From positions 310,001 to 374,000 of the forward strand of contig JAJJXM010000060.1 of NCBI GenBank assembly GCA_024516155.1: a DNA stretch of 64,000 nucleotides, given 5' to 3'. Within the stretch, counting starts at the first letter, position 1. The number at the start of each line of letters is the position of its first letter. The translations under genes were made by a program, and so were the position numbers. A model generated the notes under the pieces. That model was not told the DNA's origin, did not search any database, and saw nothing but the letters and a program-made list of their open reading frames with translations. Below, one piece after another: positions 1-12,386 of this stretch. This stretch comes from Pyronema omphalodes (lineage: Eukaryota > Ascomycota > Pezizomycetes > Pezizales > Pyronemataceae).

Positions 1-3000
1 GTGCATCCAAGTCGATATTCAATCACAACCAATTGCCATGGAAGTCGGTTGAAGCTGTGCAGCGTATGGATATGCAACTCCGAATCTGCAGTGATCTGGA
101 ACGCAAAGGATGCGGAAGTGGCGTTTAGGAGAAGCGAAGCGAGGCCATGCACACGGTACCGACTAATTCTTCGACTGAGGTGTAAATCACTGGAAGTAAG
201 GCCATGAGGACATGAGGATGTTGTTTCTCTGTAACTTATCCGGCTATGAACAACATGCCGGGATTTAAGAAACCGCTGAAGTTGGCCATGCCAGGAAAAG
301 GATTATCGGCTGAAGTTCCTATTAATAGAAATGCCGCTAAATTTGACAGAAAAGTGAAATGCGCACATGCGCAACACATTATACCCCACAAAGCATGGTC
401 ACGATCGTACGATGTCGATCAAATCTGCTTCAAAGGGGTGATGTTAGGTTAGCATCTCCAGCAATGAGGGTTTAGGTGTTTGCCCTCACCGAAAACTTTT
501 TAGCAGATTCAAAAGATCTGCGACGCAACGCTCGAGGTACATTGTGCAGAAACTAGCCAAAGTACAACGAAGAGGAAAATGAAGCTACTCATATTATGCG
601 GAGTGTTCAGTATCTAGTCAGGCCCATTGCTAAGACCGAGAATCCTCCATGCGGGAAACTTACGTCATCTAAATCTAAATTGAATAGACTTGCGTTAGGT
701 TGTAACTTCTGTTCAATTCCGCCTTCAGGTGCTATCCTTACATATGTCAGGATATATTTCATCTCGACCAGATTCAAGATAATTGCCTTGTACGTAACTA
801 CCCATAAAATTGAAACCCACCCGATGTGGACTCAACCGTCATATCGATTTCTTGGGCAGAAGAATTTTGGATGTGGTTTCCCCAAAGGTTTTAGTTGCAT
901 ACAAACCGGAGCGCCTAATGATACTTTAGCGGATGTCTCAATCAATGCGCTTCATGCGCTTGGATCTCTGAATGTGGATGACGTTGCGATAGCGGGGCAA
1001 TTCGAATACATTTTTACTGACTCGATGTACGTGCAGGATGCTCCATTCCACAAAATGCACCACACATCACTCGCCGGATCTTTTCTAAAAAATTAGCATC
1101 TTGAACCACTAAGAATGGGATTTAAGGATCACAATGTCCTGCCATTATATCTGTTGAATTCAGAGATCATTGCTGAGATTGTACGAAGGCCCTTTCTGCG
1201 ATTGGCGCACGCCAATTTTGGCTTTGAGTTATCGGCAGCCAAAAGGCACCACAGACCCATTATTTTCTGGCACTGGATATTCACAGCTTGGTTCCAACTC
1301 CCGGTTCGGACGGTCCAGATTGTCTTGCCGCGATGAAGCAGATCAGACGCGGCATTTTTAGCGAGAGAAGGGCGAGGAGATAGCGTGTCCACGGAAAACT
1401 TCAGTGGCAACGACTAAACGTAACATGCTACGATTAATCGTACGAGGCTCCTCAGTCATGGGTCTAGAACGCTGCAAACAGCATCCACGCTTAACAAAAA
1501 TTTGTCGCCGATTGAAAGAAACGACGTGGAGTACTATAGCTATCCGGCGAGCGGATCGCGGGATAATCTTCGCGGAACCCGAGGTGCCGTGTCCTTTCGA
1601 AATGGAATCCGCAGCTGCATGTTTTGACAACCTCCTGTCGCCGCCATCGCCATTTTCTTTCGGATATGCTGCAACCTGGCTTCTTGACATCATTGTCATA
1701 AAATAGTACAATATCTGGTTCCAACTCTTGTCGTAGATTGGACGAACAGCCTTGTGACAAGAATCTATTGTTGGAAAAGGAGCCTGTGCATTAAAAAGCC
1801 TGAGTTATGACATTCATACTGTCTGGATGTTTCATGCGTGCGGGCCACGATAGGTAAATCATGCCTGAATGGCGTATCAAATTGAAAAACGGCGGTACAC
1901 AAAAGCCACTATTCGATTGAGCAAAAATGTCTTCCATGAGGAACGTGTAGACGCTGAGATGGCCTGTCTCCCAAATAGCCATGGGATCTCGGAACCTTTG
2001 TCCTTCGGATGTCCCAGTCTTTGCGTCTTGAGTTTCCCCGGGTCATCCAGTTCAAGTTACAGTCCCAAGGCGGAATGTAATGATGCCATACTTCTAATGG
2101 CTTTGAATGCACACTTGTTTATGATAGCTTTGAACAGTAAGAACTGCGGTGCAATGGGACATTCATAGACTCTGGTTGCCTTTGTCATAGCTGAAGCATA
2201 AATAGGATATTACTGTAACTCCAGATGCCACTTTCATCCGTGATAGGATATCGGTATGAGGGAAGTTGTTAAATTGCGGGGTTGTTTGGTTGCCATGGCC
2301 CCAAGTGGGGGTGGGTTGAAAAGACCGAATCCGCCTCTGCGCCCAATCGGATAAATCCGTGTCGCCAATATCCTGCACATCCGATTCCGATAAAGTGACC
2401 GGGGCAACAATTTCGGAGCCCTAAAACTCGGGAAGATCCTAGCGTTCCAAGAATGGCGGCACAGTATCTGCCTGACTGTTAGCAGTAATCATTCATTATT
2501 CACTCACCTTTTGTAGGATGAAATTTTGCAGAGCTTACTCGGGTTGGTTCTTGAGATTGGTTTCGGAAAATGATGGAGCGAAAAGTGGAGGGATGCAGAT
2601 CCAGAATGCCGACTTACGTGTGGGGTTAAGGTTGCAGTCTAGAACGGCTACGTCTTAGCGCATATTGCACGTGCAAGGTCATTTTAGCCGTCTACAGAGG
2701 AACCTGTTTACAAGATATCTTCTGTGAAAGTAGAATTGCCGCGGTCCCGACAGTTTTTATATGAGAAATGAGAATGTGCTCAAGAAACCCCAAACAAACT
2801 GTATGGTAATATTATACAGAGGTGCGACTAAAGGTACGCTTTTGACCTTCAGTCGGGTGTAGCGGTTGAGGATCGTACGCCGTATGGTGCCATACAATCC
2901 GACCCCGAGAGAATCATATTTCAATCAATCACTCGCGCCAAGCCTTCCTCTACGTAAGGATATTGTCTGTGTGTATAGGGGTATGCCCTTACGGTCTCGA

Positions 3001-5924
3001 CACATCCACGTAGAAAGGTTCTTCTGTAACACTCAGGTTCCAAAGCACAAAGCTATATATAAACCCTGATCCAACGCAAACAACTAACTTCAACTTCAGC
3101 ACAAATTTTCAGAACCTGCACTCAATATCTCTCATCCTCTTATCCTTCCATATACCCTTCTAAGGTGCAATCAAGACGACTGTTGATGCCTTTGACAGCC
3201 ACTATTTTCATATATGGAATATCCTACATAAATGTTACTGCGTTCTAGGTACGTTAAAATAGGATACTTAATGTTATGACGAGAATTTGGATGATTTTCA
3301 TCCCGTTGTAACTACCTTTATAAATGACATTCAAAACCTCATACTGAAAAGATGCTTATGGTAAACTTCAATACGAAAAGACAAGGTAGTTGGAATTTAG
3401 CAATCGCAGAAGCATCTGAAAAATGAGTTGGGAAGTTCCTGATTGATTCCATATCATTGAATATGTTTGTTCCCGGGTTTGTGCAGCAATTGCTAAGATT
3501 GCGGTCCGCACGCTGAGAGGGCCACAGTGAGCAACTCACATTTGCTTGATTATTGCATAGCTGATTGGTTGTGTTATTGAGCTTTAAGTTTGTTTGATTT
3601 GTGTTTACATATTTATCGATAGTTAGAATTATACCCCGAATATGAATGGATACTACCGACCCGATTCCTGCATGATCGCATATGTTAACGGTCGCAACGA
3701 ATATCGTCGCTTACGTAAGCGACTGATGATTAAGCCCAAGGTTGCACCAGGCGGCTGTTCTCAGCTTACATTTGCAAGTGCAATGAGCGCTAGAACGTAA
3801 CGGTTTCAGATTATGTCACGGGCCGAATATCCGTTGTTTGAAGGCTTGGCGCCCGCGACTGAATGACTGAATGACCCTGAAATCACCTAAAATCACCTAA
3901 AATCACTTTAATGATGACTGGAATCACTGAAGTATCCAAGGAAATTGGCCGAAAAGACTCATTGGAACTCAGAGCCAGCCACAGCTCATGATATTAGGGC
4001 TCGGAGTTCAATCAAAGCTCCTATGAAAGATAGTATTTGATCGAACGACGCAAAAATCACGACAAATAATTTTCGGCACATCACTGCAGGAGAAGAAGCA
4101 GCTAAAATTTACCAAACTTCATTCTAACAGTTGCAGAAAATCAAACTACATCTGTTGCCACAACAATGTGCAAGATTGTGAGCGCTGACAAACTGTATTT
4201 ACCAGGGTTTAGGGCAAGCGGTTAAAGCCAACGCCACCTTACAGATTTTAGTGCACAACCACACACGATGATTGGTCAAACTTTCACTGCGGGGTCTGTG
4301 ACCCGTCTCGGAAGTCAAAAGGCCGTATAGATCAGCAGTCTGTTGTATCAAACCGGCTTTCAGCAGCTGGTGTTGCAAAAGTAAATATGGCTCGGCAATT
4401 TAGAAAATGAAAACTCAAAGTTGGTACAAATTCTATTATCTCGGTGCCATGTCTTTAGGTATAGTTGCAACTACGCCTAACTAACCTTATGACCGCTATT
4501 GTTTGGCGAAAGTAAACATACAATAGTGACAATCAGAGGAATCATTAACAAGGGACCAATAGCCTTTCAGAAGTCAGTACTGAAAGTTCTAGAACCAAAT
4601 AAAACCCCATTTATAACTTTTCAATCCATACAACATATGATACCTCGTCACTGTTATCAATTCCTATGCAAGTACTCATTTTCGTCTCAAGAAAAAGCAT
4701 TTTCTAAGACCACTGCAAGAGCGGTTCTCACGGCAGTTCCTTAGTTAGTTAGCCACAACACTTATCTTAATCTCGTCCAGCAAAACAATCGCGAATCTGT
4801 GTATAACATCAGAACCCCGTCTCTCACCGACAACATGGACTTCGGGATCCTTATAGAGGTGGCAAAACGGCTCGGTATATGTAGCTGTATATCATCGTCC
4901 CAAAGGACTGATTTGTGAAACTGTGCAGATGGAATTCTAAAAACAACTGATATAAAGCTGGTACACCACTAGCATCAAAGTTATGCTCGAGCGCCAACGA
5001 AGAGGGCCTCACTTGTTGGTAGTTGGATTCTCTAACTTTGGTTCTCTGTATTTCTCTGCATATCTGTGTTCCGAAAGCTCCATCTCGCAGAAAACAGCAT
5101 CCAAGGTCATCATTGCTGTTCCACCGATGAGAGGTCAACTATTTAGCGGATATCTGCTCATAAAAATCTAAGGCTTCATTGATTATTGTATAGAAATGTT
5201 GACAGTTTTGAAATACTCGTTTCGATCTTCATAATCCTGAAAATATGATCAGCATATATGCGGCGGTTGGACTAGAAATGTGAGGATCCAAATATGGGTT
5301 ATCAAAATTCCTGCAATGATTCAGTTCTGCGGTGTGACGGAAATACAACGTCAACAGACTTCCTGACGCGTGTTCCTGGTCTCCCGAAATCAAGTTACTG
5401 TAACTATGTACATATCTCTCATACGTGTCTAGAAGGCGGTTAGATATTCAGTAATGGGTGACTGTGGCAGAACTTGAATTTGATTTGAAACAAAACATCT
5501 TCTATCCCGATATCTAATAACTACTCAGGTATCTAAAATGATGATTGAAAAGTACAAGAAGTTAGGAGTAAGAAGGAAGATGACTGGAATGTCTTCATTG
5601 ATGTGCGATGAAAGTAACCAGATTCTAATATGTCCCTGACTAGACCAGTAGCAGAATTAGAAGACAGTCCGAGCCAACCATGGGTACGCCATCCAATGAA
5701 AACAACTGAGACTGACGGGCGATCTCGGCAAGCTCTAATGGGTTGTCTTGGATTATAAATTATCAGCCCTTCACCTCCTTTCACCTTTGATTTGTGGGAT
5801 TAACGAGAAGTTGATACAAAAGGAGTCTTCCAAAGTAATCCTTCCTTTCGAAAGCGACCCACCCCACACCACGAGCGCTTCCAGTTAAAGCAGGTCCTAA
5901 CAACAAGCAAGCATCTGGCATCAA
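1..5924. other. Gene-poor region, no supported gene
   Basis: I found no reading frame with a recognisable domain or coherent splice structure in these 5.9 kb. The longest open stretch (about 596-1096, plus strand) has no recognisable motif. Points of note are a perfect 18-bp palindrome at 3706-3723, a TATATATAAAC box at about 3054 followed by a C/T-rich leader-like stretch with no coding sequence behind it, and short TGAATGAC and AAATCACCT repeats at about 3860-3910. The region could be decayed transposon or old gene sequence. A repeat-library comparison would settle this. Confidence 0.6.
3706..3723. repeat. Perfect 18-bp palindrome
   Basis: GTCGCTTACGTAAGCGAC reads the same on both strands. 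Its core TTACGTAA is a classic bZIP-type half-site pair, but there is no gene next to it, so the role is unknown. Confidence 0.8.
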
Positions 5925-7181
5925 ATGACGGAAACTCAAGATGAAGGGTTCTCTGAAGAAAAAGATCAGATCGAAGTAGATGAAGCCGTTGTATGTCCTG
6001 CAGAATTCGTCATCGCCAGGTTCATTACTAATCGCCGTTAATATTAGAGCTTAGACTCATTCGATTCCACCAATTCGAGTACTAAGAGTCTGACTGACTC
6101 TGTACATGAATACATTTTCGAGAATGGTCGTAGATATCATACGTACTACGGAATCGATAAGAATATGATGCCTACAGATGAGGTACATCGCGGTGTGCAC
6201 ATATCGATTGACAATCTGTGAATTTCTCTAACTAAGCTTTATGACACAGAAAGAACAAGACCGTTTGGATATGCAGCACGAGCTTATGCTTGCCCTGCTA
6301 GACGGAAGACTTCATCTATCACCCCTAGTAGAACCCCAACGTATCCTAGATATCGGCTGCGGCACTGGTGTATGGGCAATTGACATGGCCGATGAATATC
6401 CCGCCGCTGAAGTCATCGGAACTGACCTAAGTCCAATCCAATGCAAATGGTACGCTCCTCTAAATAATGCCGATATTATTTCGTTTGAACCCAAAATAAT
6501 CTTAGCATTACCCTAGGGTACCACCAAACTGTCGCTTTGAACTCGACGACGCCGAGTTACCGTTTACCTTTAAACCCAACTACTTCGATTTCATCCATAT
6601 GCGTAACGTCTCACAATCCATCAGCGACTGGCCCAAAGTCCTAAGCGAAGTGTACCACTGCACTGCTCCTGGTGGTTATGTCGAGCTTGCCGAGTCTGGG
6701 TGTATGTGTAATACCCTATTCTCAGCCATCCGCTATATCCAGCTAATCACTAACGCAACCTACAGCCGATATCCGCTGCGACGACCGCACGATGTCCATC
6801 GATGATTCCTTCAAAGTCAACGTAGACCTAGTAATCAAAGCGCTTAATCAAATTGGGCGTCCTCCAGCTACCGATATTATTTTGCGCGAACGTTTAGAAA
6901 AAGCCGGTTTCGTCGACGTGACCGTGGTTAATATCAAGCAACCTCTGGGACCCTGGCCAAAGAATCGTAGGTTGAAGATATTGGGGGCTATGACGCTGAT
7001 GGGCATGGAGGCGGCTATTGAGGCGCATAGTTTAGCGACACTGACTAGGATTTTGCATATGGATCATGACGAGGTAAAAGAGATTTGTAGGAAGAGTTTG
7101 GAGGCGGCGAGGAATAGGGAGATTCACATGTACTCGTTTCACCATGTGGTTTATGGGAGGAAACCACGTGAAGACGAGTGA
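5925..7181 (+). CDS. LaeA-like SAM-dependent methyltransferase
   Basis: Predicted class I methyltransferase of the fungal LaeA/TAM-domain family. These proteins act in the nucleus or cytosol on secondary metabolism and development; the substrate here is unknown. The model is join(5925..5990, 6048..6182, 6250..6449, 6517..6701, 6766..7181), giving 333 aa. Evidence in the protein: the family signature region YHTYYGIDKNMMPTDE followed by KEQDRLDMQH (about residues 52-77), then SAM motif I DIGCGTGVWAID at about 101-112, a D-L-S acidic loop after strand beta2, a GGYVELAESG post-motif, and a C-terminal LGPWPKNRR segment typical of the family. All four introns have GT-AG ends, and the third joins W-VPPN at phase 2. 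The gene appears intact. It stands alone: no polyketide synthase, NRPS or velvet gene lies in the window, so a cluster role is not supported here. Confidence 0.9.
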
Positions 7182-8558
7182 TTGCATGTGATTAATTGGA
7201 AACTGTAACAGGGATGCGAATAGATATGGTTCTGTTGATATTTGTAGCGAGGTTGTGTAAGAAGAGAGTTATTATTCGGAATTGATTCTTTATGTTCGGA
7301 TCGCATGAAGTGAATGTTCTGTAGTGCTCGAAGCTCGCTTCACGAGAGCTCCACTGTGGAGTGATAGTTAGCCATGCACTGGTATGCATCTCGCCGTGTC
7401 TCTCGCCACTTCTCAATATAGTTACCCCGATAATTTAACTTATATTTATCAACCTGAAATTCTGTATCGTTTCTCAATCCCCATTTTCGCGTAGTAGATT
7501 ACTAGGTGGAAGCAGCATATCCTCTACGATCTGTGGGTGCTCTCCCTAGTCACCGAAAAGGCGTCACAAAAATTCTGGATAGTGCCCTAAAACCCACATG
7601 GCCGTTGGTGATGGCAGGGAAGTTAGACTTGCGAGGAACTGAGATGAACTGTAATCCTCGCAAGCTATTTGAGCCTCGATTTTTGTAAAATGTTTGCTTT
7701 ACACTCTGCCGTCTATTCATCCAGATGCGACCTTATTCATCTCTATCTACATTTTGATCTCACGAAGGTATGCAATGCCCGTCCTTCTCCCCGCCCTGCA
7801 CCTCGCCGAATCAAACTTTAGATCAAACCAGCTAATACGGCAAGCGAAAAAGCTTCTCTCCTCTCGCTCAAGCTCCGTTAAAAGTTTCCTATTGCCGAAG
7901 AACCTGCCCCAAACCTTCTCTTTTCTGCAGCAATCTCGTGTTGTGACCCAGCTTGGGACACAACCTCCTTCACCACCCCCATCCAACTCCCTTCGAACAT
8001 CAAACGTCATTACAATCTTTCTTTTTCTACCATACCTCCGAAGCTTGTCATCGTCAAGCTTAAAGCCTTTTCCGAACGGACTCCGGTCACATCATCATCC
8101 AACTTTGGATTGAGCCGTCTGAGTCCAACAACAAAGCCTATCTCGTCCGACTTCACCGTCGAGTGGGCTAATCTCTCTAAAACCTTGGAAGAAGGGAGAT
8201 TTCTCTCATGAGCCTTTTCTCTGTGATCCGACTTCGGACGCAGTCCCAGCTCCCCCTCTTCCTCTCCCGCCTTTCTTTTCCAACGTTGGATATGAGCAGG
8301 CTTTGTCAATAAACAAGCCCAGACTTCCTAGAAGTTTTCCTTCCCTCCCCCCTTCCGATCATTTCTCTCCCTTCTCCCCCTTCTTTCTCTTCTCTCTCTC
8401 TCTTCTCTCCGTTTCCTCCGTTCTGTCCGCTCCACGCACCAGATCCAACCTTGGACTGGTGTGAATCAACGAGGTTAGTTACTCAAACTCCATTTTACCC
8501 TGGTGCTAAGCTTTGAATTTACGAGCTGTTTGACTTTTTAAAATCATTAACTGACATC
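7182..8558. other. Intergenic region with C/T-rich leader
   Basis: No gene is supported. The last 250 bases hold a long pyrimidine tract (about 8330-8425), typical of fungal core promoters and 5' leaders. After it comes a possible 5'-UTR intron with donor GTTAGT at about 8474 and acceptor CAG at about 8564. If that acceptor is used, it would remove the start codon proposed for the next gene. Confidence 0.5.
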
Positions 8559-9675
8559 ATGCAGGTGTTCCGGACCACCAATCACGACAACCGCAAAATC
8601 CTACAAAGGACACCGATTTCGTCGGCGGTCTCAACTTGTCGAACATTGAATGACGGGTTTTTTTGGGTAAGTGACTCTACATTATCCCCATTGGATAAAA
8701 ATTTAACTAACCTTGTACAAAAGCGTGGCTTCCGTCATACACACTTGTGTAATCGAGGATTGAGCCGAGTGATCGCTCCAAGTCCTTCGCCGAACTCCTG
8801 GTACGTACGCCCTTAGCAGTCCAAACCTTTGGACAATCTTTTTGAGGAATCAATAACTAACTCAAACAAGTTTATTGCTCTGTGTTACTCAGGCTTCTTC
8901 AAGCAGCAGCAAGAACGACGCTTCGCCTCTCTTTCCTCCTGACCCCCCCCAATCCTCGTCATCGGTGGGCTCTGTCTTACCCAAGCCCTCGTCCGCGCCT
9001 ATCCCTTCCGTTTGGGACTTCTTTGCAGCTTGCTGCCATCGCCGCCGCCGTCCCCGCCGCTATATGCCTCCCCCTTCCAGAGTCCTCACTCCAGAGGAGC
9101 GCCGGGAGAGACTAATCTCCAACGCTCGTTACCTTCAGAGGGTACGAGACGAAGAGATTCGTGCTCAACAGCAGAACACTCATAACATGGATCTCGAGGC
9201 CGGAATTGAGTTGGCCAGCTTGGCCGCTCTGATTGGCAACGGTAGAAGCCAGGCCACCCAGCACAGTCGTCCTCGAGCCGGATCTCGTGCGGTTCCGAGT
9301 CAAATCTCCCGACCGCAGTAACCTTCCCATCAGAGCACACCTCCGAACACGACAACCCCAAGTCGTGCTCCGGCTGTCCACCGTCCCGTACACACCCGTA
9401 CCGACTCGCCATTCCCTGCCGAGAGACTTACTCGGACTGCTCCAAGCCAGCGTGTATCAACACCAATTGCTTCTAGCCCAGGACAGTTGAGGTCTCAGTG
9501 AGCCATCGTTCCTCCGAACTTCGTCTCCCACCACCGGCGAATCGAGGAAACGAGGGCTGTGGGTCTTCCCGGTGTCGCTCGTACGATACCTCGGACAACA
9601 AGTGGTGCAGCTTCCACTGTTGATCCAGATCAGTATGGTGACGATGTCGGTTTGATTCCGATCCACCGTCGTTAA
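8559..9675 (+). CDS. Hypothetical Pro/Ser/Arg-rich protein, uncertain 3' structure
   Basis: I do not recognise the product. Exons 8559..8666, 8724..8800 and 8871..9321 join cleanly (introns of 57 and 70 nt with GTAAGT/GTACGT donors and CTAAC branch sites) into 211 aa ending at TAA 9319-9321. The protein is low complexity, with an arginine run (CHRRRRPRRY) and a charged helix (LTPEERRERLISNARYLQRV). The same frame stays open past this stop, through a second stop at 9499-9501, to TAA 9673-9675. Both stops overlap possible donors: CA|GTAACC at 9318 and CA|GTGAGC at 9498. Splicing 9318-9362 and 9498-9602 keeps frame and gives 279 aa ending GDDVGLIPIHRR. Alternatives are a real 211-aa protein, stop readthrough, or a fresh pseudogene. 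Confidence 0.5.
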
Positions 9676-11158
9676 ACGGTGACGGGATGGTTTTTTCGAT
9701 TGTCTGGTTGTTCTTGGCTTGGTGATTGTGGTTCTGCGTGGGTTTGGCTCCTTGCTTTCGGGATTTCTTTTCTGGCTTTTTTTTGGGTAAGTCCTTCAAT
9801 CAAACATCACTCGATTTAGCTCTTGCTGATTTGTCTTGTTGTTTTAGGTTTCCTGTATTCCGTTGCCGATTATAATTTTCCTCCAAGCCGATACTTTTCT
9901 CGCGGTTCCTTGGTCTTCAATCCTCGATCTGCGGTCCTCGGTATACTTGTTTTTGTCTTTTTGCTGTTTCTGCGCCTTAGTTCTTGGGGCGTTTCTTTGG
10001 CGCTCCAGTTCCTTTGGTTGGGCGATGTTCTTTGTTTCAATCAATCGCTCGGTGTTCTTGGTCTGAAGGTATGTTCTTCCTTGATATTTTTATGTCCGGC
10101 TATATGTCTAATGATTCATATTAGGTGATTCGGTTTTCTTTGCTCGGATGCACAGGATTCGTATCGCCGCGGATTTGCTGGCCTTTCTTTCTCCTCGGGT
10201 GAAGTACTGCAGTTGCCTGATATCCTACAGAGGATCGTTTCTTTGGTATATTTGGTCATGTATTTTATATCTGATTTTGCTGGGGTGTGGGTGTTTGTTG
10301 TATGTAATTTAACCGGGCAATGCTACTTAGCAGATCTAGAAATAATATAGTTGATTTGTTTAACTATAGCGTGCGCGTACGTAGCTAGTTCATTACTCGA
10401 TCATGTGAACCTGAAGACTAGTGAATTGATAAAACACTACTAACTTAAGTTATGGTTGGGAGAATACTGTATACGATGAAGTATATCATAAATAACAAGG
10501 TATTCCCAACGTGAACTCTGACGATAAGGCATAAATATCCTTATCTTCACTAGAAGGTTGGCCGTAAGGTGCTATCCTGTAAATTATGTTTTTCTTTATC
10601 ATCGCCTGTGAAATAACGTCTGAAGTTGTTGTATCCTTACAGATTTTTTCATACTCGTGCCACGAAAGTCGCCTTGATTTGTTGAGCCCAGAGAGAGTCA
10701 TAGAGTGATATTGTGGGTAGCAACAGAAAAATTCGGGAGGATTTACAAGAATGTAAAGCATTGTGAATAGTGCAGCATCACTAAGTGTTCAAGTGAAGTA
10801 AATCGAAAGGACCATTATGAGGGGCTTATATGATTTATTAGGTATAGTAGTCGAAGGAAGCTATTTATCATAAGGTTCTTTATGATCCCAGAATTAAGGT
10901 ACATATGGTTGGATATTCCTTCTTTTGTCAACCCCCTCATAATCATAATATACAGTATGCAATCCCCTTTCGAATCCTAACAAATAGAAATGAAAAAGAA
11001 AAAAAACTCAAAAAAATGTACCAGAACAAAACTCCTGAACAAAAAAATACTAAGTTAAAAGAAATCAAACTAACAGCACTTAACAGCCCTTTAGCACCTT
11101 CGGGGGCTGCAACATCCTTTTTGAAACCAAACGAAATAAATTAAGACGCCTATTTTCC
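9676..11158. other. Intergenic region, possible intron-bearing 3' UTR
   Basis: No coding sequence is supported. Splice-like pairs occur at about 9786-9848 (GTAAGT to TTTTAG) and 10070-10124 (GTATGT to ATTAG). They suggest that transcription from the upstream gene continues here in untranslated, spliced form. The rest is AT-rich. Confidence 0.4.
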
Positions 11159-12041
11159 TTAAACAGTACCTCCAGCCATGTATTGTTGCTTCAAGAATAG
11201 AATCTGCTGCTGCTGTTCCGGCGGGAAAGATGCGATCTGTTCCGGTGTCAAATGCAATACACTCTGCATAAGCTGAGCTCTTTGTGGGTCGACTGCTGGG
11301 CTAGGAACCGGCGGTGTAGGAGTAGCCGCAGGGGGCTGGTAGTATGATTGAGGAGGTTGCTGCTGCACAGGTGGCTGTTGCTGAACAGGCTGGGGCGGCG
11401 GAGCAGTTCCACCGGAGGTCTCAATGACTTGGGTCAAGACAGTAGTATCGACAAGATTCATAAGTAAGAGAGCCTGGAAGATGGCATAACTAAGCTGCGG
11501 AGCCTGTCTAAGGAGATCAGTAGCCTTAACAGGATCCTGATTAACCAATGTCTTCATCTGTTGCAAGATCTCTAGAAGCTGGGGTACTGGTAAAGCTTTG
11601 AGGGTGTTGGAAATGGCATCAGGTGCAGAGATCCCCTCTGGCATGTCAGTACCAGAGGGAAGTGTAGTTTGGTTTTGTTGAGGTTGCTGAGAATAGGATG
11701 CCGTGTCAACGTCATCGGGCGCGTTACCCTCATGGCTAAAGTCTACTCGTAGCTTACGGCCCATGATCTCATAGTTGTCGAGGTTTCGGACGGCGGAGGC
11801 TGCGGTCTCGGCATCGGAGTACTCGGCGAATCCGAAACCCTTCGGGCGCCCGGTTTCGCGGTCGTAGACGAGGCGAAAAGAGATTACGCGACCCGCAGAG
11901 GAGAAGATCTCGGCGATTTGCTCTTCGGTTAAGCCTGGGAGGAGTTAGACGGGGGATAAAGTGGAAGGAATCCTGAAGCTTACCATACGGGATGTTACCG
12001 ACGAATACTATCTTACCGGCAGCGCGAGCGTCGGATGGCAT
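11159..12041 (-). CDS. RNA15: mRNA 3'-end cleavage factor RNA15 / CSTF2
   Basis: Homologue of yeast Rna15 and metazoan CstF-64, the RNA-binding subunit of the cleavage factor that recognises GU- or A-rich elements near poly(A) sites in the nucleus. The model is complement(join(11159..11934, 11984..12041)), 277 aa, with one 49-nt intron. An N-terminal RRM carries RNP2 IVFVGNI (residues 11-17) and RNP1 KGFGFAEY (51-58), and ends with NLDNYEIMGRKLRVDFS. The CSTF2 hinge, which binds the Rna14/CstF-77 partner, starts near residue 120 (APDAISNTLKALPVPQLLEIL). A Q/P-rich linker follows, then the C-terminal domain DPQRAQLMQSVLHLTPEQIA, which in the family contacts Pcf11. Length and domain order are normal for ascomycetes. 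It shares a 345-bp promoter gap with POL31. Confidence 0.95.
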
Positions 12042-12386
12042 ATCGAGAGCTAGGTACGTGTTGATCGCGGCGTAAGATGAGGAAGGGTATTGTTGGTAAG
12101 GTCTTTGGAATGAAGCAAAGATTTAAGATTAAACTTGGTGAACGGCGAGGGTCAAAGTCGTGAAATTGGCTGGAATGGTATAAAGATCAAATATCAAAAT
12201 GCGTCAATGTTTCTCTGACCACTCAATCCTACACACGACACTTGACAAGATCAAAGAAACGCCGCAAACTGAGGCGTGTAACTGAGCCGGGTAACAACAT
12301 CAGCCTTATGAACCGCTGACTTGACGTAAGTAAATGCGAACGCGACACGAACGCGTCTTCCCACGCTGCGAGAATTGCATCCCAGC
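12042..12386. promoter_or_regulatory. Bidirectional promoter, RNA15 and POL31
   Basis: The 345-bp gap between two divergent start codons must hold both promoters. I see no TATA box, as is common for fungal housekeeping genes. No known motif is assigned. Confidence 0.6.

Noticed and set aside
596..1096. 166-codon open frame on the plus strand
   Set aside because: No domain, no codon bias, no splice context; composition like the surrounding non-coding DNA.
7694..8309. Open frames on both strands upstream of the 8559 gene
   Set aside because: Low complexity, mutually overlapping, no recognised motif; better read as promoter and leader.
9823..10128. 101-codon hydrophobic open frame
   Set aside because: Hydrophobicity comes from T-rich DNA; it spans a splice-like pair and fits a 3' UTR better.
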